From Nitrosopumilus piranensis (GTDB lineage: Archaea > Thermoproteota > Nitrososphaeria > Nitrososphaerales > Nitrosopumilaceae): a DNA stretch of 64,000 bases. A program made the position numbers and the translations under genes. Position 1 is the first letter of the stretch. Every line of letters begins with the position of its first letter. Location: positions 620,001-684,000 of the forward strand of contig NZ_CP010868.1 of NCBI RefSeq assembly GCF_000875775.1. The letters are read 5' to 3'. This document shows positions 36,089 to 45,283 of this stretch, piece by piece. The notes beneath the pieces were generated by a model, which made no database searches, had not been told where the DNA came from, and saw only the letters and a program-made list of their open reading frames with translations.

Positions 36089-37624
36089 CTATGTTTTTAA
36101 TTTGAATACCTGGTAGTACTGATTTTCATTGACAAGTTCATAGTGTGTTTTTATCTGATCAATGTTATCAGTCCAGAATTTTGCAGCATTTGCAGAGTCG
36201 GAGTCAGGTTCCACTCCAAGAATAATCCATTTGTTGTGATTCCATGGTTCTTTGAAATATGGTTTGTGCAGGAACGATTCAATTCCTTCATGAAAATCAA
36301 TCAATTCAATTCCTGATGAAATCATTATTCTATGTGCTTGTGATGATCCTGTCATGATCAAAACTTTTCCATCATCATAATTGTCATAAAGAAAATCTGC
36401 TGTATGTTTTGCAAATGGTGCTTGCTTGTATATCCATCCACCATATGCGTCAAGATATGTTACCACTCCAAATGTTGGAGTGATGATCTGAAATACAAAC
36501 ATTCCTGCAACCACAAATCCCAAAATAGTTTTTTTGTTGATTTTTTCTAATTTCATCAACAATAATGGTGCTAATACTATTGCAAGAGGATACAGAAATG
36601 TTGCAAATCGTGAATTAAACCACCATTGACTCATCTCCCCTATGCCAATGAACATGGTAAACAGTGTAAACAAGACAGGCAAAGACATGTAAAAATACAC
36701 AGAGCTTGGAATGGACTTTATCTTCTCCTTTAGATGCAAAAAGTATCCTCCTGCTGCAAATGCAAGGATTGGTCCTGCAATCATTCCAGCTGCTGCACCA
36801 TAGATGTAAAGCACATTGTGTGGTTGAAGATACAAAAAGTCTCTGTATGGTCTTTCAACTGCTTGTGATGATGCTGCATAGAATTGTGCATTTGCAAATT
36901 CAAAAGGATTTTGGTAGATTATCAAATTCCATCCTACCCAGAAAACTATTCCGGTAAAAGATACTAGTGAAACTAGTATGATTGTTATTTTGTTAGAACT
37001 AGTTTTAGTCTTTATTGCAAAAAATAATGCAAACAATACGATAGCTGGTGCAAGAATCCAAGCTTCATATCTGCATAGTGTGGCGAGTACAACAAACACA
37101 GATGAAATCAAAATGAGTTTTAGATTGAGATCCTCAGTCACCCATTTTTGTAAAAAGTACACTGATGCAACAAAAAACAACAAGAAAGGAGCTTCGGTCA
37201 TTGCTGTAATGCCTAGATATAGTAAATTAGGATTAGATGCATAAAGAATACCCCCAATAATTCCAATCCATGGCTTACTGGTTTGTTTTAGTATTATCTT
37301 GTAAATGAGAACTGAAGTCATTGCATGCAATGGTATATTCACCAATCCTGCAAGTCCAGAACTAAACAAAGAATCTATCAAAGAAAATGGCAACATCATA
37401 AGATGGGGTAATGGGAGCCAAACTGTTCCCATCTGAATGATTCCTGGATCATTACTGTCCACAAACCTTCTTGCACTGTACAAATGAGACACTGCATCCC
37501 CATAATACAGAAATGAATTTTCATCAATTAGATACAAGATTCCAACTGAAACAATTCCAAACAGAATTGCGGCAATGAAGACTAGTCCTGAGATTCTTGC
37601 CCTGTTTTGAAGTAATGTGGACAT
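36089..37624 (-). CDS. GT-C family membrane glycosyltransferase (GT39/ArnT-like)
   Basis: A 511-residue polytopic protein with about ten helices. The first extracytoplasmic loop carries YYGDAVSHLYSARRF, where the Asp corresponds to the catalytic acidic residue of PMT/ArnT-type enzymes. Such enzymes transfer a sugar from a polyprenyl phosphate carrier outside the membrane. It is divergent from a GT2-GtrA gene that could make the lipid-linked sugar donor. The acceptor is unknown; S-layer or surface protein glycosylation is a guess. The 268-base gap before it, toward 35821, shows nothing clear. Confidence 0.8.
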   Translation of the reverse strand: MSTLLQNRARISGLVFIAAILFGIVSVGILYLIDENSFLYYGDAVSHLYSARRFVDSNDPGIIQMGTVWLPLPHLMMLPFSLIDSLFSSGLAGLVNIPLHAMTSVLIYKIILKQTSKPWIGIIGGILYASNPNLLYLGITAMTEAPFLLFFVASVYFLQKWVTEDLNLKLILISSVFVVLATLCRYEAWILAPAIVLFALFFAIKTKTSSNKITIILVSLVSFTGIVFWVGWNLIIYQNPFEFANAQFYAASSQAVERPYRDFLYLQPHNVLYIYGAAAGMIAGPILAFAAGGYFLHLKEKIKSIPSSVYFYMSLPVLFTLFTMFIGIGEMSQWWFNSRFATFLYPLAIVLAPLLLMKLEKINKKTILGFVVAGMFVFQIITPTFGVVTYLDAYGGWIYKQAPFAKHTADFLYDNYDDGKVLIMTGSSQAHRIMISSGIELIDFHEGIESFLHKPYFKEPWNHNKWIILGVEPDSDSANAAKFWTDNIDQIKTHYELVNENQYYQVFKLKT

Positions 37625-37706
37625 TCTTTTTGTTCATCTGTTCCTAAGTTAATAATGATTCAGCTAGTATGAAATAGAGCCATTCTAGAACTAAATCAGA
37701 TACACA

Positions 37707-38846
37707 ATGACAGAAAATCAGGTCTCGGTGATTATTCCTACATTCAATGAATCTGAGAATATCTGTAATGTGTTGGATTTAATCAAAGAACATCTTCCAA
37801 GGATTAATCTTGAGGCAATAGTAGTTGATGATAATTCTCCTGATGGAACAGGAAAAATTGTTGAAGATTATGTAAAAATCAAGGGAAATGAAGAATATCC
37901 TGTATCCGTTATCCATAGAAAAACAAAATCAGGTCTCAGTTCGGCAATTCTAGATGGTCTAAAAAAATCCAATGGAGATACAATAGTTGTAATGGATTCT
38001 GATTTGTCACACCCTCCACAAATAATACCAAAGATGCTAGAAACACTGAGAAAGACACAGTGTGATATTGTTGTGGCTTCAAGATATGTTGCAGGAGGGG
38101 CAATTCAAGGATGGCCATTTAAAAGAAAATTGATGAGCAAGATTGCAACCAAAATTGCAAAAAAAGGGTTAGGGATTAATTCTGATGATCCAATGTCTGG
38201 ATTTTTTGTATTTAGGAAGAAAATCACAGAAGGGCTAAAGTTTGATGCTATCGGTTACAAGATGTTATTAGAATTACTTGTTAAAGCAAATGGTGTAAAA
38301 GTAGAAGAAGTACCATACACCTTTACCGATAGAAAGAAAGGCTCAAGCAAACTTGACACATCCACAATTATTGACTATTGCAAGTCTGTATGGAAACTGT
38401 ATAGATATGGTAGACAAGTAAGAAAAACAGAAAAAAGGGTTTCAGTTAGGTTTCTCTCAAAGGCTGCACGATTCTTTACAGTTGGAGCATCAGGTCTTGG
38501 TGTAAATTATTTGGCATCATTGTTGTTTTCATCTAGTCTTGATATGTGGTATCTTCATGCTACTATTCTTGGAATTGTGTTTTCTATTACCAGTAATTTT
38601 GTACTAAACAAATATTGGACATTTGAAGATAGAGACTTTGCGCCAAAGAAAACTGCAATCCAGTATGGAAAGTTTGCAGGGTTTAGCTCAATTGGTGCAC
38701 TAGTTCAACTTGGAATGGTGTATTATTTGGTAGATGGATTTAGCTTGTCGTATCCTGTAGCATTAGTGTTGGCAGTTGGGACTGCAGCATTTAGCAACTT
38801 TGTACTAAACAAGAAATGGACATTCAGAGAAAAAGTCTGGAGCTAG
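37707..38846 (+). CDS. Polyprenol-phosphate glycosyltransferase with GtrA domain
   Basis: The N-terminal GT2 domain (about 1-230) shows VVDDNSPDGTG and VMDSDLSHPP, matching dolichol-phosphate mannosyltransferases. The C-terminal part (about 250-375) has four helices and two FVLNKYWTF/FVLNKKWTF motifs typical of GtrA. The enzyme would attach a sugar from a nucleotide donor to polyprenol phosphate and the GtrA part may help flip it. It pairs logically with the divergent GT-C gene. Confidence 0.88.
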   Translation: MTENQVSVIIPTFNESENICNVLDLIKEHLPRINLEAIVVDDNSPDGTGKIVEDYVKIKGNEEYPVSVIHRKTKSGLSSAILDGLKKSNGDTIVVMDSDLSHPPQIIPKMLETLRKTQCDIVVASRYVAGGAIQGWPFKRKLMSKIATKIAKKGLGINSDDPMSGFFVFRKKITEGLKFDAIGYKMLLELLVKANGVKVEEVPYTFTDRKKGSSKLDTSTIIDYCKSVWKLYRYGRQVRKTEKRVSVRFLSKAARFFTVGASGLGVNYLASLLFSSSLDMWYLHATILGIVFSITSNFVLNKYWTFEDRDFAPKKTAIQYGKFAGFSSIGALVQLGMVYYLVDGFSLSYPVALVLAVGTAAFSNFVLNKKWTFREKVWS

Positions 38847-38847
38847 A

Positions 38848-39149
38848 TTATCTTACATAATCGTCTTCTAATCTTTTAATATCTAATTCATCAAATACTC
38901 TAAATGATATTTCCAAGATTTTCATGTCTATAATTGCCTCTAGTCTATGAACTGCTTTTTTTGGAATTACTATTTCGTCTCCTGTCTGTATATTTTGTTT
39001 TTCTTCTAATATGGCATATCCCTCTCCACTTAGAACTACCATTTTTCAGATCTTTGTTCATGGAATTGAAGACTGGTTCTGTTACCTGCAAGTATGGTGA
39101 TTATTTTGATAGTGGTTTCGTTATCTGTTAGTTGCTCAAAAAACCCCAT
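38848..39149 (-). pseudogene. Cupin (mannose-6-phosphate isomerase type) with frameshift
   Basis: The first part reads MGFFEQLTDNETTIKI to FHEQRSEKW and stops; the second, in the next frame, reads VVLSGEGYAILEEKQNI to DDYVR. Joined, they make one sugar-isomerase-type cupin of about 100 residues; a single missing G in TGGTAG explains the break. The beta-strand metal ligands (HEQ and HRLEA) are both present. An alternative is re-initiation at the overlapping ATG (39042). Its position beside two glycosyltransferases suits a role in sugar supply. The frame is also open upstream to 39224. Confidence 0.65.
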
Positions 39150-39230
39150 GGCTTGTTGACTTTCATTTGTATCTAATCCAAATAGAATTAACATTATAAC
39201 TCCATTGCAATTTTTGATAGTCATAGTTTC

Positions 39231-41795
39231 TTATTCTTCAAATTTAAAAACTAAATTTGTATAGTATGCATGAGTTGCATCTTCTCGAATATTTTCCATG
39301 ATACACAGCATTGATTCATTTTCAATTATTTTGGCATTGTCTGGGAATTCTACGTCTGTTTCAAATAACGAACCATATCTTATGTTGTAAACTCCCTCTG
39401 AATCTGGAAGATATCCCATCTGTCCTGACTTTATGATTACAGTTTTCACATCTGGTTTTATTGGAATTCCAGATGGATGTGCTGATTCACCATTTACTCT
39501 TTGATCTCCACAAAACATGGGATATCTGTGACCATCAGCAGGAATTCCATACCTGTCTCTTGGAATTTTAGAATCATCCCATGCATCATTTCCATTCTCG
39601 TCAAAGAATCCCCATCCTTGACGATGAGATTCTGGCAAAAAATCCCATGTCTTTCCACGATTATCTCCATCATGTCTTAATGGCTGAAACTGCCAAAATG
39701 TTGCACTGCCTCTAACATTTTCAGATATTTCTGTAATTGTAATTGGAATCATTCCTCTTTTGTTAATTACGTCGCCAATTTCTAATACTATGCGAGATGT
39801 TGGGCCTGGAGAATACTCGTGAAATGTATTCTCTTTTGAAATATTTTCTACATAATCTTGGTTGATCTCATCCCACTCCCCGTCAATTATTGCTGAATGT
39901 ATTTTGTTTATCTGTGCTATTTGTATTGTAATATTTTTTGTCTCATGTGTTTCAATTACACTCTGGAAAGGCCCATCACTGGGAATGCCTTCAACATTTG
40001 ATACTACAAATGTTCCATTGATTGTAACAATTGGAGGAATTGTTTTTCTTACATTTACAATATCAAGATTAATGGATTCTTCATCTCCTGCAGACAAAAA
40101 TATAGGACTAGATTGAATGAATTTTTTTGCAGCATGCAATGATAAAAGCTCTTGTCCATCTTCTAAGAGCCACCCTCTGTTTACTAGTTCCTCGTAACTG
40201 TCTGCACTAACACATACTGGTTGACTGTCTCGCTCTCTTAATGATAAAATATATCCTACAGTACGGTCTTCTTTGCATTGCACATCTGAAAGTTCGATAC
40301 CTAAAGATACTTGTTTGATTGGTGCTTTATTGTCTAGTTTTTTGCCAAAACAATTATGGTCGGACCCATTTGGACTGAGATTTATAACCTCTCCAAATGA
40401 TTGACCTTTATTACTGCTAAATGAATAGAGTAGACAATTTTTGTTATTGTTTCCCTCTGTTACAAAATGAATGTTGTTTTTGTCTGCTGCAAATTTTGGC
40501 ATCCATCCAACTCTTGTTTGAATGTCTTTTAGAATGTCTATTGGTACTGAGTAAACATTGTCATTTTTTGATGTAAAATACACTGCTGCATCATCGTATG
40601 GTGGATTCTTTTTTATAATTGCAATTTGATATAGAGTGTCTTCTTCTAGCATTGTTGTAATGTATCCCTGATTTGCTAGTTTTTCATTTAATGGTACTTG
40701 CATTGTGATGAAATCTTTGCCTTTGTTGGTACTATATGCAAGATATATCTTAAATTCTTGAGTTTTCCCATCCCAATATTCAGATTTCCACAAAACATAC
40801 ACTGAATCATTATGTGCAAATACAAAATCACCTTCTATACCTACAGTATCAATTGACTTTGGATCAGAATCAAATGTAATTATCTCGTCAAATGTATTTC
40901 CACCATCATGGCTTTTTGTAAATACCTGATACCATCTCTCAGTAATTCCCCCATCTCCCTTCTCAAACACTCTTTCTCTCCATGAGACATAGACGTTTTC
41001 TTCAAACACTGCAAACTGGGGATGAGTCACTGATGTCTTGCCCCCATTGACATTTACTATTTCAGTTAGTTTACCGTTAGGCAAAATTTTTCTAAGATAC
41101 AACGAACCTTTCTCATCAAAGTCATTTCTGTCATCAGATAAAATGTAAATTGTATCCTCGTACATCTTTACTGTTATCTCTTGGTCTGATTGTTCATGGT
41201 TAAAGACAACTGTTGGCTCTGAGAATGTATCTCCAAAATCATTGCTAGTCATAACTATGATACTGTTTTGTTTGGTTGCTCTATCCCAATTACTTCCAAA
41301 AACATAGACAATATCATTTACTTGCTGTACTGATGCAGGACGAAAAATTGACTGATTGTTTTGCGGAATTGATTTTGGTTTGCTGAATGTTTTTCCATCA
41401 TCGTTGCTTTTTGCAAAAAATATTTGATCATCTCCATCTTCAGAATTTCTGTCTTCCCATAACAGATAGACATTATTTCCATATACGTGAATTTGTGGTC
41501 GTGGATAAAATGATGTTCCATTTGTAATGTTTATTGACTCTTGTATTGTTTTTCCATCTATAACTTTTGTAAAGTAGACATCCCCAAAACTGGGGTGGTT
41601 GCTCTCAAGCCAAACAACGTATGCATCATTTCCGTTTACTGCAATGTTAGGATCGTTGCTGCCTCTTGATGTTTTTTCATTATGGTATGCTTCTGCTGAT
41701 GTGATTCCAAAGGAAAAAAATATCACAAATACCGCTAGTATGATTTCTTGTGTCACTTTATTATTGCACTTTGACGCTCGTGTAAACTTTATCAT
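39231..41795 (-). CDS. Exported sialidase/BNR-like beta-propeller protein
   Basis: A signal peptide ends near ITSAEA. The first 480 residues hold repeated Asp-box-like elements (KSNDDGKTFSKP, TSNDFGDTFSEP, KSHDGGNTFDEI, SSNKGQSFGEV), the mark of sialidase-type propellers. A cysteine module follows (QCKEDRTVGYILSLRERDSQPVCV, landmarks only) ending in LVNRGWLLEDG, which recurs at the end of the protein at 45732. The C-terminal 250 residues are beta-rich. Catalytic residues of sialidases cannot be confirmed, so a binding role is as likely as hydrolysis. Confidence 0.8.
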   Translation of the reverse strand: MIKFTRASKCNNKVTQEIILAVFVIFFSFGITSAEAYHNEKTSRGSNDPNIAVNGNDAYVVWLESNHPSFGDVYFTKVIDGKTIQESINITNGTSFYPRPQIHVYGNNVYLLWEDRNSEDGDDQIFFAKSNDDGKTFSKPKSIPQNNQSIFRPASVQQVNDIVYVFGSNWDRATKQNSIIVMTSNDFGDTFSEPTVVFNHEQSDQEITVKMYEDTIYILSDDRNDFDEKGSLYLRKILPNGKLTEIVNVNGGKTSVTHPQFAVFEENVYVSWRERVFEKGDGGITERWYQVFTKSHDGGNTFDEIITFDSDPKSIDTVGIEGDFVFAHNDSVYVLWKSEYWDGKTQEFKIYLAYSTNKGKDFITMQVPLNEKLANQGYITTMLEEDTLYQIAIIKKNPPYDDAAVYFTSKNDNVYSVPIDILKDIQTRVGWMPKFAADKNNIHFVTEGNNNKNCLLYSFSSNKGQSFGEVINLSPNGSDHNCFGKKLDNKAPIKQVSLGIELSDVQCKEDRTVGYILSLRERDSQPVCVSADSYEELVNRGWLLEDGQELLSLHAAKKFIQSSPIFLSAGDEESINLDIVNVRKTIPPIVTINGTFVVSNVEGIPSDGPFQSVIETHETKNITIQIAQINKIHSAIIDGEWDEINQDYVENISKENTFHEYSPGPTSRIVLEIGDVINKRGMIPITITEISENVRGSATFWQFQPLRHDGDNRGKTWDFLPESHRQGWGFFDENGNDAWDDSKIPRDRYGIPADGHRYPMFCGDQRVNGESAHPSGIPIKPDVKTVIIKSGQMGYLPDSEGVYNIRYGSLFETDVEFPDNAKIIENESMLCIMENIREDATHAYYTNLVFKFEE

Positions 41796-41805
41796 GATAA
41801 AAAAA

Positions 41806-42258
41806 TTAGATGGTGTCTAGATTATTTGGCAGTGCTTTTACAACCTTGAAGATCTTTACCGTGTAATCCCCTTCAAAGATATTTGTGACCTTGCCTGAAT
41901 CAGAATCTACACTCCTTACCCTAAACTTGTATTCGTAGGTGTCATCTCCGTTCACGCCTACCTGAGCCACATGAACTGGTATGATGCCACTTTCTTCGTT
42001 GAAGAACTGGATAATTACCGGATATTCGTAAGCAGGATTGTTTATGGTTCCTCTTACTGTTCCCCATGGTAGGGTGTTGTCTTTTGGAACAGTCATTTTT
42101 GTAACAATTTTTTCTAGACTTTTGTTCTCATCTAATGGAATGATATCCTGTGATTCTGCAAAGGAGAGAGGGGTTGTTGCAAAAACCATTACTACAGAAA
42201 ACATTCCAAGTACAAATACTAGATGATTTTTTTGTTTGGTTAAACTTACATCCATCAT
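41806..42258 (-). CDS. Exported Ig-like-domain protein, 150 aa
   Basis: A signal peptide ends near PLSFAES, followed by a single domain with strands like the shared Ig-like family (GTVRGTINNPAYEYPVIIQF, then VAQVGVNGDDTYEYKF and EGDYTVKIFKV). It has no anchor. It lies 10 bases upstream of the large propeller gene on the same strand and is probably co-transcribed. It diverges from a membrane HTH regulator. Confidence 0.7.
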   Translation of the reverse strand: MMDVSLTKQKNHLVFVLGMFSVVMVFATTPLSFAESQDIIPLDENKSLEKIVTKMTVPKDNTLPWGTVRGTINNPAYEYPVIIQFFNEESGIIPVHVAQVGVNGDDTYEYKFRVRSVDSDSGKVTNIFEGDYTVKIFKVVKALPNNLDTI

Positions 42259-42344
42259 AAATTGTATTTGTATTTTATTTATAACGTTTGATTCAATTCA
42301 AATTTTACCAATTAATTCATAAACTATGAAAAAAGTATTTTTTT

Positions 42345-43214
42345 GTGGATTCAAAAAAAGACGAAAATGATGATATTGAGATTATATCGACACATGATAA
42401 ACGAGTAAAACTTGTAGGTGAAATATTTGGTAATGATTCAAGCAGGAAAATCTTGAATCTTCTAAACACCACTACTGAGATGAGTCTAAATGAGATTGCA
42501 CAAAGTACTGGGCTTTCCCTTGCACTAGTGACTCATCATATCAAGCGAATGCAATCAGCTCAACTAGTCCAGGTTAGTAGAATCGGCAAGTCAGTTAAAG
42601 GAAATGAGATGAAATATTATGCTGCAACAAATCAATCACTCTTAATTGTTCCATCAAAGGAACCTGAAAATTCTGTTATTGATTCACTGAAAAAGTTTTC
42701 AAAGTTTATTGCAATTGGATTGGCAGGATTTGTTTCGTGGGTTACAGTACGCCCTGACAGTAATACTGCTGTACTGACTCAACAACCACATAGCGAGGGA
42801 ATAGATGCTGACTCTGATGTAATGGTAAGTAATGAATGGGGACTATCTGAATCAAATACTGATTCAGATGAAGATATAATTTTGAACTACAATCAAGAAC
42901 CTGAACCTGAACCTGAACCTGAACCTGAACCTGAACCTGAACCTGAACCTGAACCTGAACCTGAACCTGAACCATCACATTCAGGAATAGAAATCTCTGA
43001 TTTTTCAGATTCTGATGCAACTCTTACAGGTTCCATTTCTATGGATAGAACTGTATATCCAGAGCCATTTAGTACTGCTGGTGTAGAATCTGCAGAACCT
43101 TTGTTTTTCTCAATTCTAATTCCAATTGCAGTTATTGCGTGTGGTATACTTGTTGAACGAATTTTGTCACGTTGGTATCATAAAAGAAAACAAACATTCA
43201 GTGAGGTATCATAA
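42345..43214 (+). CDS. Membrane-anchored ArsR-like HTH regulator
   Basis: GTG start. An N-terminal winged helix-turn-helix (about 22-100: SRKILNLLNTTTEMSLNEIA and LALVTHHIKRMQSAQLV) is followed by a hydrophobic stretch (KFIAIGLAGFVSWVTV), an acidic loop with a long Glu-Pro run (about 184-210), and a C-terminal helix (FFSILIPIAVIACGIL) with a basic tail. The layout suggests a one-component transmembrane regulator with an external loop of variable length. It heads a tight gene series that follows with zero or overlapping spacing, which it may control. Confidence 0.82.
   Translation: MDSKKDENDDIEIISTHDKRVKLVGEIFGNDSSRKILNLLNTTTEMSLNEIAQSTGLSLALVTHHIKRMQSAQLVQVSRIGKSVKGNEMKYYAATNQSLLIVPSKEPENSVIDSLKKFSKFIAIGLAGFVSWVTVRPDSNTAVLTQQPHSEGIDADSDVMVSNEWGLSESNTDSDEDIILNYNQEPEPEPEPEPEPEPEPEPEPEPEPEPSHSGIEISDFSDSDATLTGSISMDRTVYPEPFSTAGVESAEPLFFSILIPIAVIACGILVERILSRWYHKRKQTFSEVS
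42897..42973 (+). repeat. Hexanucleotide microsatellite (GAACCT)12
   Basis: Twelve perfect GAACCT units and a partial unit encode the Glu-Pro run of the HTH regulator. Copy-number change would lengthen or shorten the loop without shifting the frame. Confidence 0.95.
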
Positions 43215-43415
43215 TTGAATCAGTGTAAGGGAAATTGCTGCAAATCTGAATCAACTCCTAGACATTCTGCGTATCAAACAGGTGGATGTTATTGTAAGAT
43301 ATGTGACTATTTCTTTAAAGAAAAATTCTTGCGATGCCCTTGTTGTAATATTCGTGTGAGATACTCTACTCGTTCAAATAAACGAAGACAAGAATCTGAG
43401 ATAATACGAATATGA
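43215..43415 (+). CDS. Cysteine-rich zinc-ribbon protein, 66 aa
   Basis: TTG start directly after the HTH stop. Cysteines occur as QCKGNCC near the N-terminus, CYCKIC at about 26-31, and CPCC at about 42-45, followed by a basic RVRYSTRSNKRR tail. A close paralog lies at 59419-59625 (same GGC.C..C...F.K.FLRCPCC pattern). It likely binds zinc, and the basic tail would suit nucleic acid. It overlaps the next gene by ATGA. Confidence 0.72.
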   Translation: MNQCKGNCCKSESTPRHSAYQTGGCYCKICDYFFKEKFLRCPCCNIRVRYSTRSNKRRQESEIIRI

Positions 43416-44467
43416 ATTCTTTATTTTTAATAATTGTAGGAATTCTTGTAGTTGGGTTTTTTGCAACTTTTGTTTTTAGTACACAATCCACACCAACATC
43501 TTATGCTGATTCTATCTTTGAATCATGTTATGATGATGATGAATGTACAATTGACATGATGTACCAGTTGTCTCAAAACAATTCTACCCAAACAGTGCTT
43601 TTGACAATTGATGATTTAGTGGATTTGTATGTTGATGCTGACTTTTACTGTCATCCTGCTGCTCACCATCTTGGAGAATTTCTTTACGGATATATAGGCC
43701 GTAATTTGGAAATGGCATCAGACATCTCTGATTATAGGTGTGCATCAGGAATTATGCATGGACTAGTTGAAAACACCATTCAAATTGAAAACATGCTTGA
43801 TGGAACTCCAATTGAGTCAGTAGATATCCGAGAATCATGTAAAACTATAGGTGATGCATTAGGTGATGATGCAAAAAAAGAATGCATTCATGGCATGGGT
43901 CATAGCCTGATTAAGATATATGATTATGATACAACTCAGGCACTTGAGAGATGCAATGAATTTGATACGTGGAATGAGGTATACATGTGCAATGGCGGCT
44001 TGTTTATGCAAAACATTGCAAAATATGCCGAAAATAGACAAGGAGATTTTGATGAATCCGATTTGTATTATCCGTGCAACCAAATAGATGGGACAAAAAA
44101 TGCAGAAGCTGCTACGCTTTGCCATCGGTATCAGGCAAATTACTTTCTAATTCAAACAGACTATATTTTACAAAATGCATATTCGCTATGCTCTGGAATT
44201 GAAGATCAAAGATACATTGGTATCTGCTACAAAGGAGTGGCAGCACATCTTACAAAAGATAACTTTGATGTTTTAGATAATACTCAACTGATGTGTCTTT
44301 CAACTCCTCCTCAATACCAAGAACAATGTGTGATTGGTGCAATAGAGTCACTTACAAGATTTGTATCTGATGAAAAGGCAAGTGAATTTTGTAATAGGCT
44401 TGATGGTGATTTGCAAAAGACGTGTCAAAACAGAATGAACTCCCTTATTGATAGTAGGTATGATTGA
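43412..44467 (+). CDS. Exported Cys/His-repeat protein
   Basis: An N-terminal membrane helix or uncleaved signal (FLIIVGILVVGFFATFVF) is followed by about 310 residues of helical repeats, each with a Cys and often His: YCHPAAHHLGEF, RCASGIMHGLVE, ECIHGMGHSLI, MCNGGLFMQN, ICYKGVAAHLT, QCVIGAIESL. Regular Cys spacing suggests disulfides; the His pairs suggest metal or haem binding (inference). No named family is recognised. It begins in an ATGA overlap with the zinc-ribbon gene and overlaps the next mini-gene. Confidence 0.72.
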   Translation: MNSLFLIIVGILVVGFFATFVFSTQSTPTSYADSIFESCYDDDECTIDMMYQLSQNNSTQTVLLTIDDLVDLYVDADFYCHPAAHHLGEFLYGYIGRNLEMASDISDYRCASGIMHGLVENTIQIENMLDGTPIESVDIRESCKTIGDALGDDAKKECIHGMGHSLIKIYDYDTTQALERCNEFDTWNEVYMCNGGLFMQNIAKYAENRQGDFDESDLYYPCNQIDGTKNAEAATLCHRYQANYFLIQTDYILQNAYSLCSGIEDQRYIGICYKGVAAHLTKDNFDVLDNTQLMCLSTPPQYQEQCVIGAIESLTRFVSDEKASEFCNRLDGDLQKTCQNRMNSLIDSRYD

Positions 44468-44564
44468 TTATTACAAGTATCTAAAATGTCCAAAGTGTCA
44501 GGAATCTGGACTGTATTGCACTCCTCATAGAAAAGAAGTAGATCAAATGCTTGAACAAGAATAA
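44460..44564 (+). CDS. Zinc-ribbon mini-protein, 34 aa
   Basis: MIDYYKYLKCPKCQESGLYC continues to TPHRKEVDQML. The CPKC pair plus a later Cys and His could hold one zinc. The ATG overlaps the stop of the Cys/His-repeat gene by eight bases, and the 3' end overlaps the longest version of the following frame. It is too short to assign. Confidence 0.5.
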   Translation: MIDYYKYLKCPKCQESGLYCTPHRKEVDQMLEQE

Positions 44565-44613
44565 TCATGTTCTTAGAATACTTTATGAATATCCAATTTT
44601 GATATTTGAATAT

Positions 44614-45009
44614 ATGAAAAATAAAATTAGTCAAGTGCTAATTCAAACAAAATTTAAGAAGATTGCTGGTGTCTTGGCTCATTTTTCTTTGGATCATTCA
44701 TCTGTAGAACCTGAATCCTTTTGTGCGCTAGGCGTATTGTATCATAACACTGGTAAAATGAGTAGTAAGAACAACTGGGAGGAACTTGATGTTCGAGGTG
44801 ATTTTAAAATGCTACACGAAAATTATGGAATAACTAGAGAACAATATAGAAAATTATACAATTGTCCTGCATGTGATAAATCAGAATTTGGATTAAATGA
44901 ATTTTTGATTCATCTAAATGATTTTCATGATCCAAAAACCCGTCTTGAAGGTGTTATTCCATTTACTTTCAAAGAAATTGGACAAATACTTGAAAAAGAA
45001 GGTCTTTAA
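44614..45009 (+). CDS. C2H2-type zinc-finger protein, 131 aa
   Basis: The start is taken at MKNKISQVLIQTKFKK; the frame is open 21 codons further up to a TTG at 44551 but that part overlaps the preceding mini-gene. The C-terminal third has CPACDKSEFGLNEFLIHLNDFH, summarised as CxxC-x12-HxxxxH. The rest is soluble and mixed. A nucleic-acid-binding role is possible; the family is not recognised. Confidence 0.6.
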   Translation: MKNKISQVLIQTKFKKIAGVLAHFSLDHSSVEPESFCALGVLYHNTGKMSSKNNWEELDVRGDFKMLHENYGITREQYRKLYNCPACDKSEFGLNEFLIHLNDFHDPKTRLEGVIPFTFKEIGQILEKEGL

Positions 45010-45028
45010 TTATTAATTTAAAATAATC

Positions 45029-45280
45029 ATGTATGTAAAATTTCAAAAAAAATCAATTAATTACGAACTTGCTTCATTTGATGAATTTGTATTAGATGAG
45101 GATCTAGAGTTTTGTTGCTATAGGTTACGGATAATGGACTCAAAAACTCCTCTATGGGATAAAAAATCTGGAAAGTTTTGTTGGGCTGATATTATGTCTG
45201 ATGATGATGTAGTGTATTATCCAATAGATTTTTGTCCTTTCTGTGGAGAGCGATTTGAGTACATTGAGAATAATGATTAA
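45029..45280 (+). CDS. Zinc-ribbon-like protein, 83 aa
   Basis: ATG start (MYVKFQKKSINYE). Cysteines occur as FCCYR at about 28-29, FCW at about 50 and CPFCGERFEY near the end; the last is a typical zinc-knuckle. The rest is acidic. It sits 19 bases after the C2H2 protein and 3 bases before an exported gene. Family unknown. Confidence 0.62.
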   Translation: MYVKFQKKSINYELASFDEFVLDEDLEFCCYRLRIMDSKTPLWDKKSGKFCWADIMSDDDVVYYPIDFCPFCGERFEYIENND

Positions 45281-45283
45281 AAA

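Noticed and set aside
39036-39042. Programmed ribosomal frameshift in the cupin
   Set aside because: No convincing slippery heptamer or downstream structure; a one-base loss or re-initiation is simpler.
42742-43020. Open minus-strand frame made of Val-Gln repeats opposite the HTH gene
   Set aside because: It is the complement of the GAACCT repeat; low complexity keeps it open and it has no sensible start or composition.
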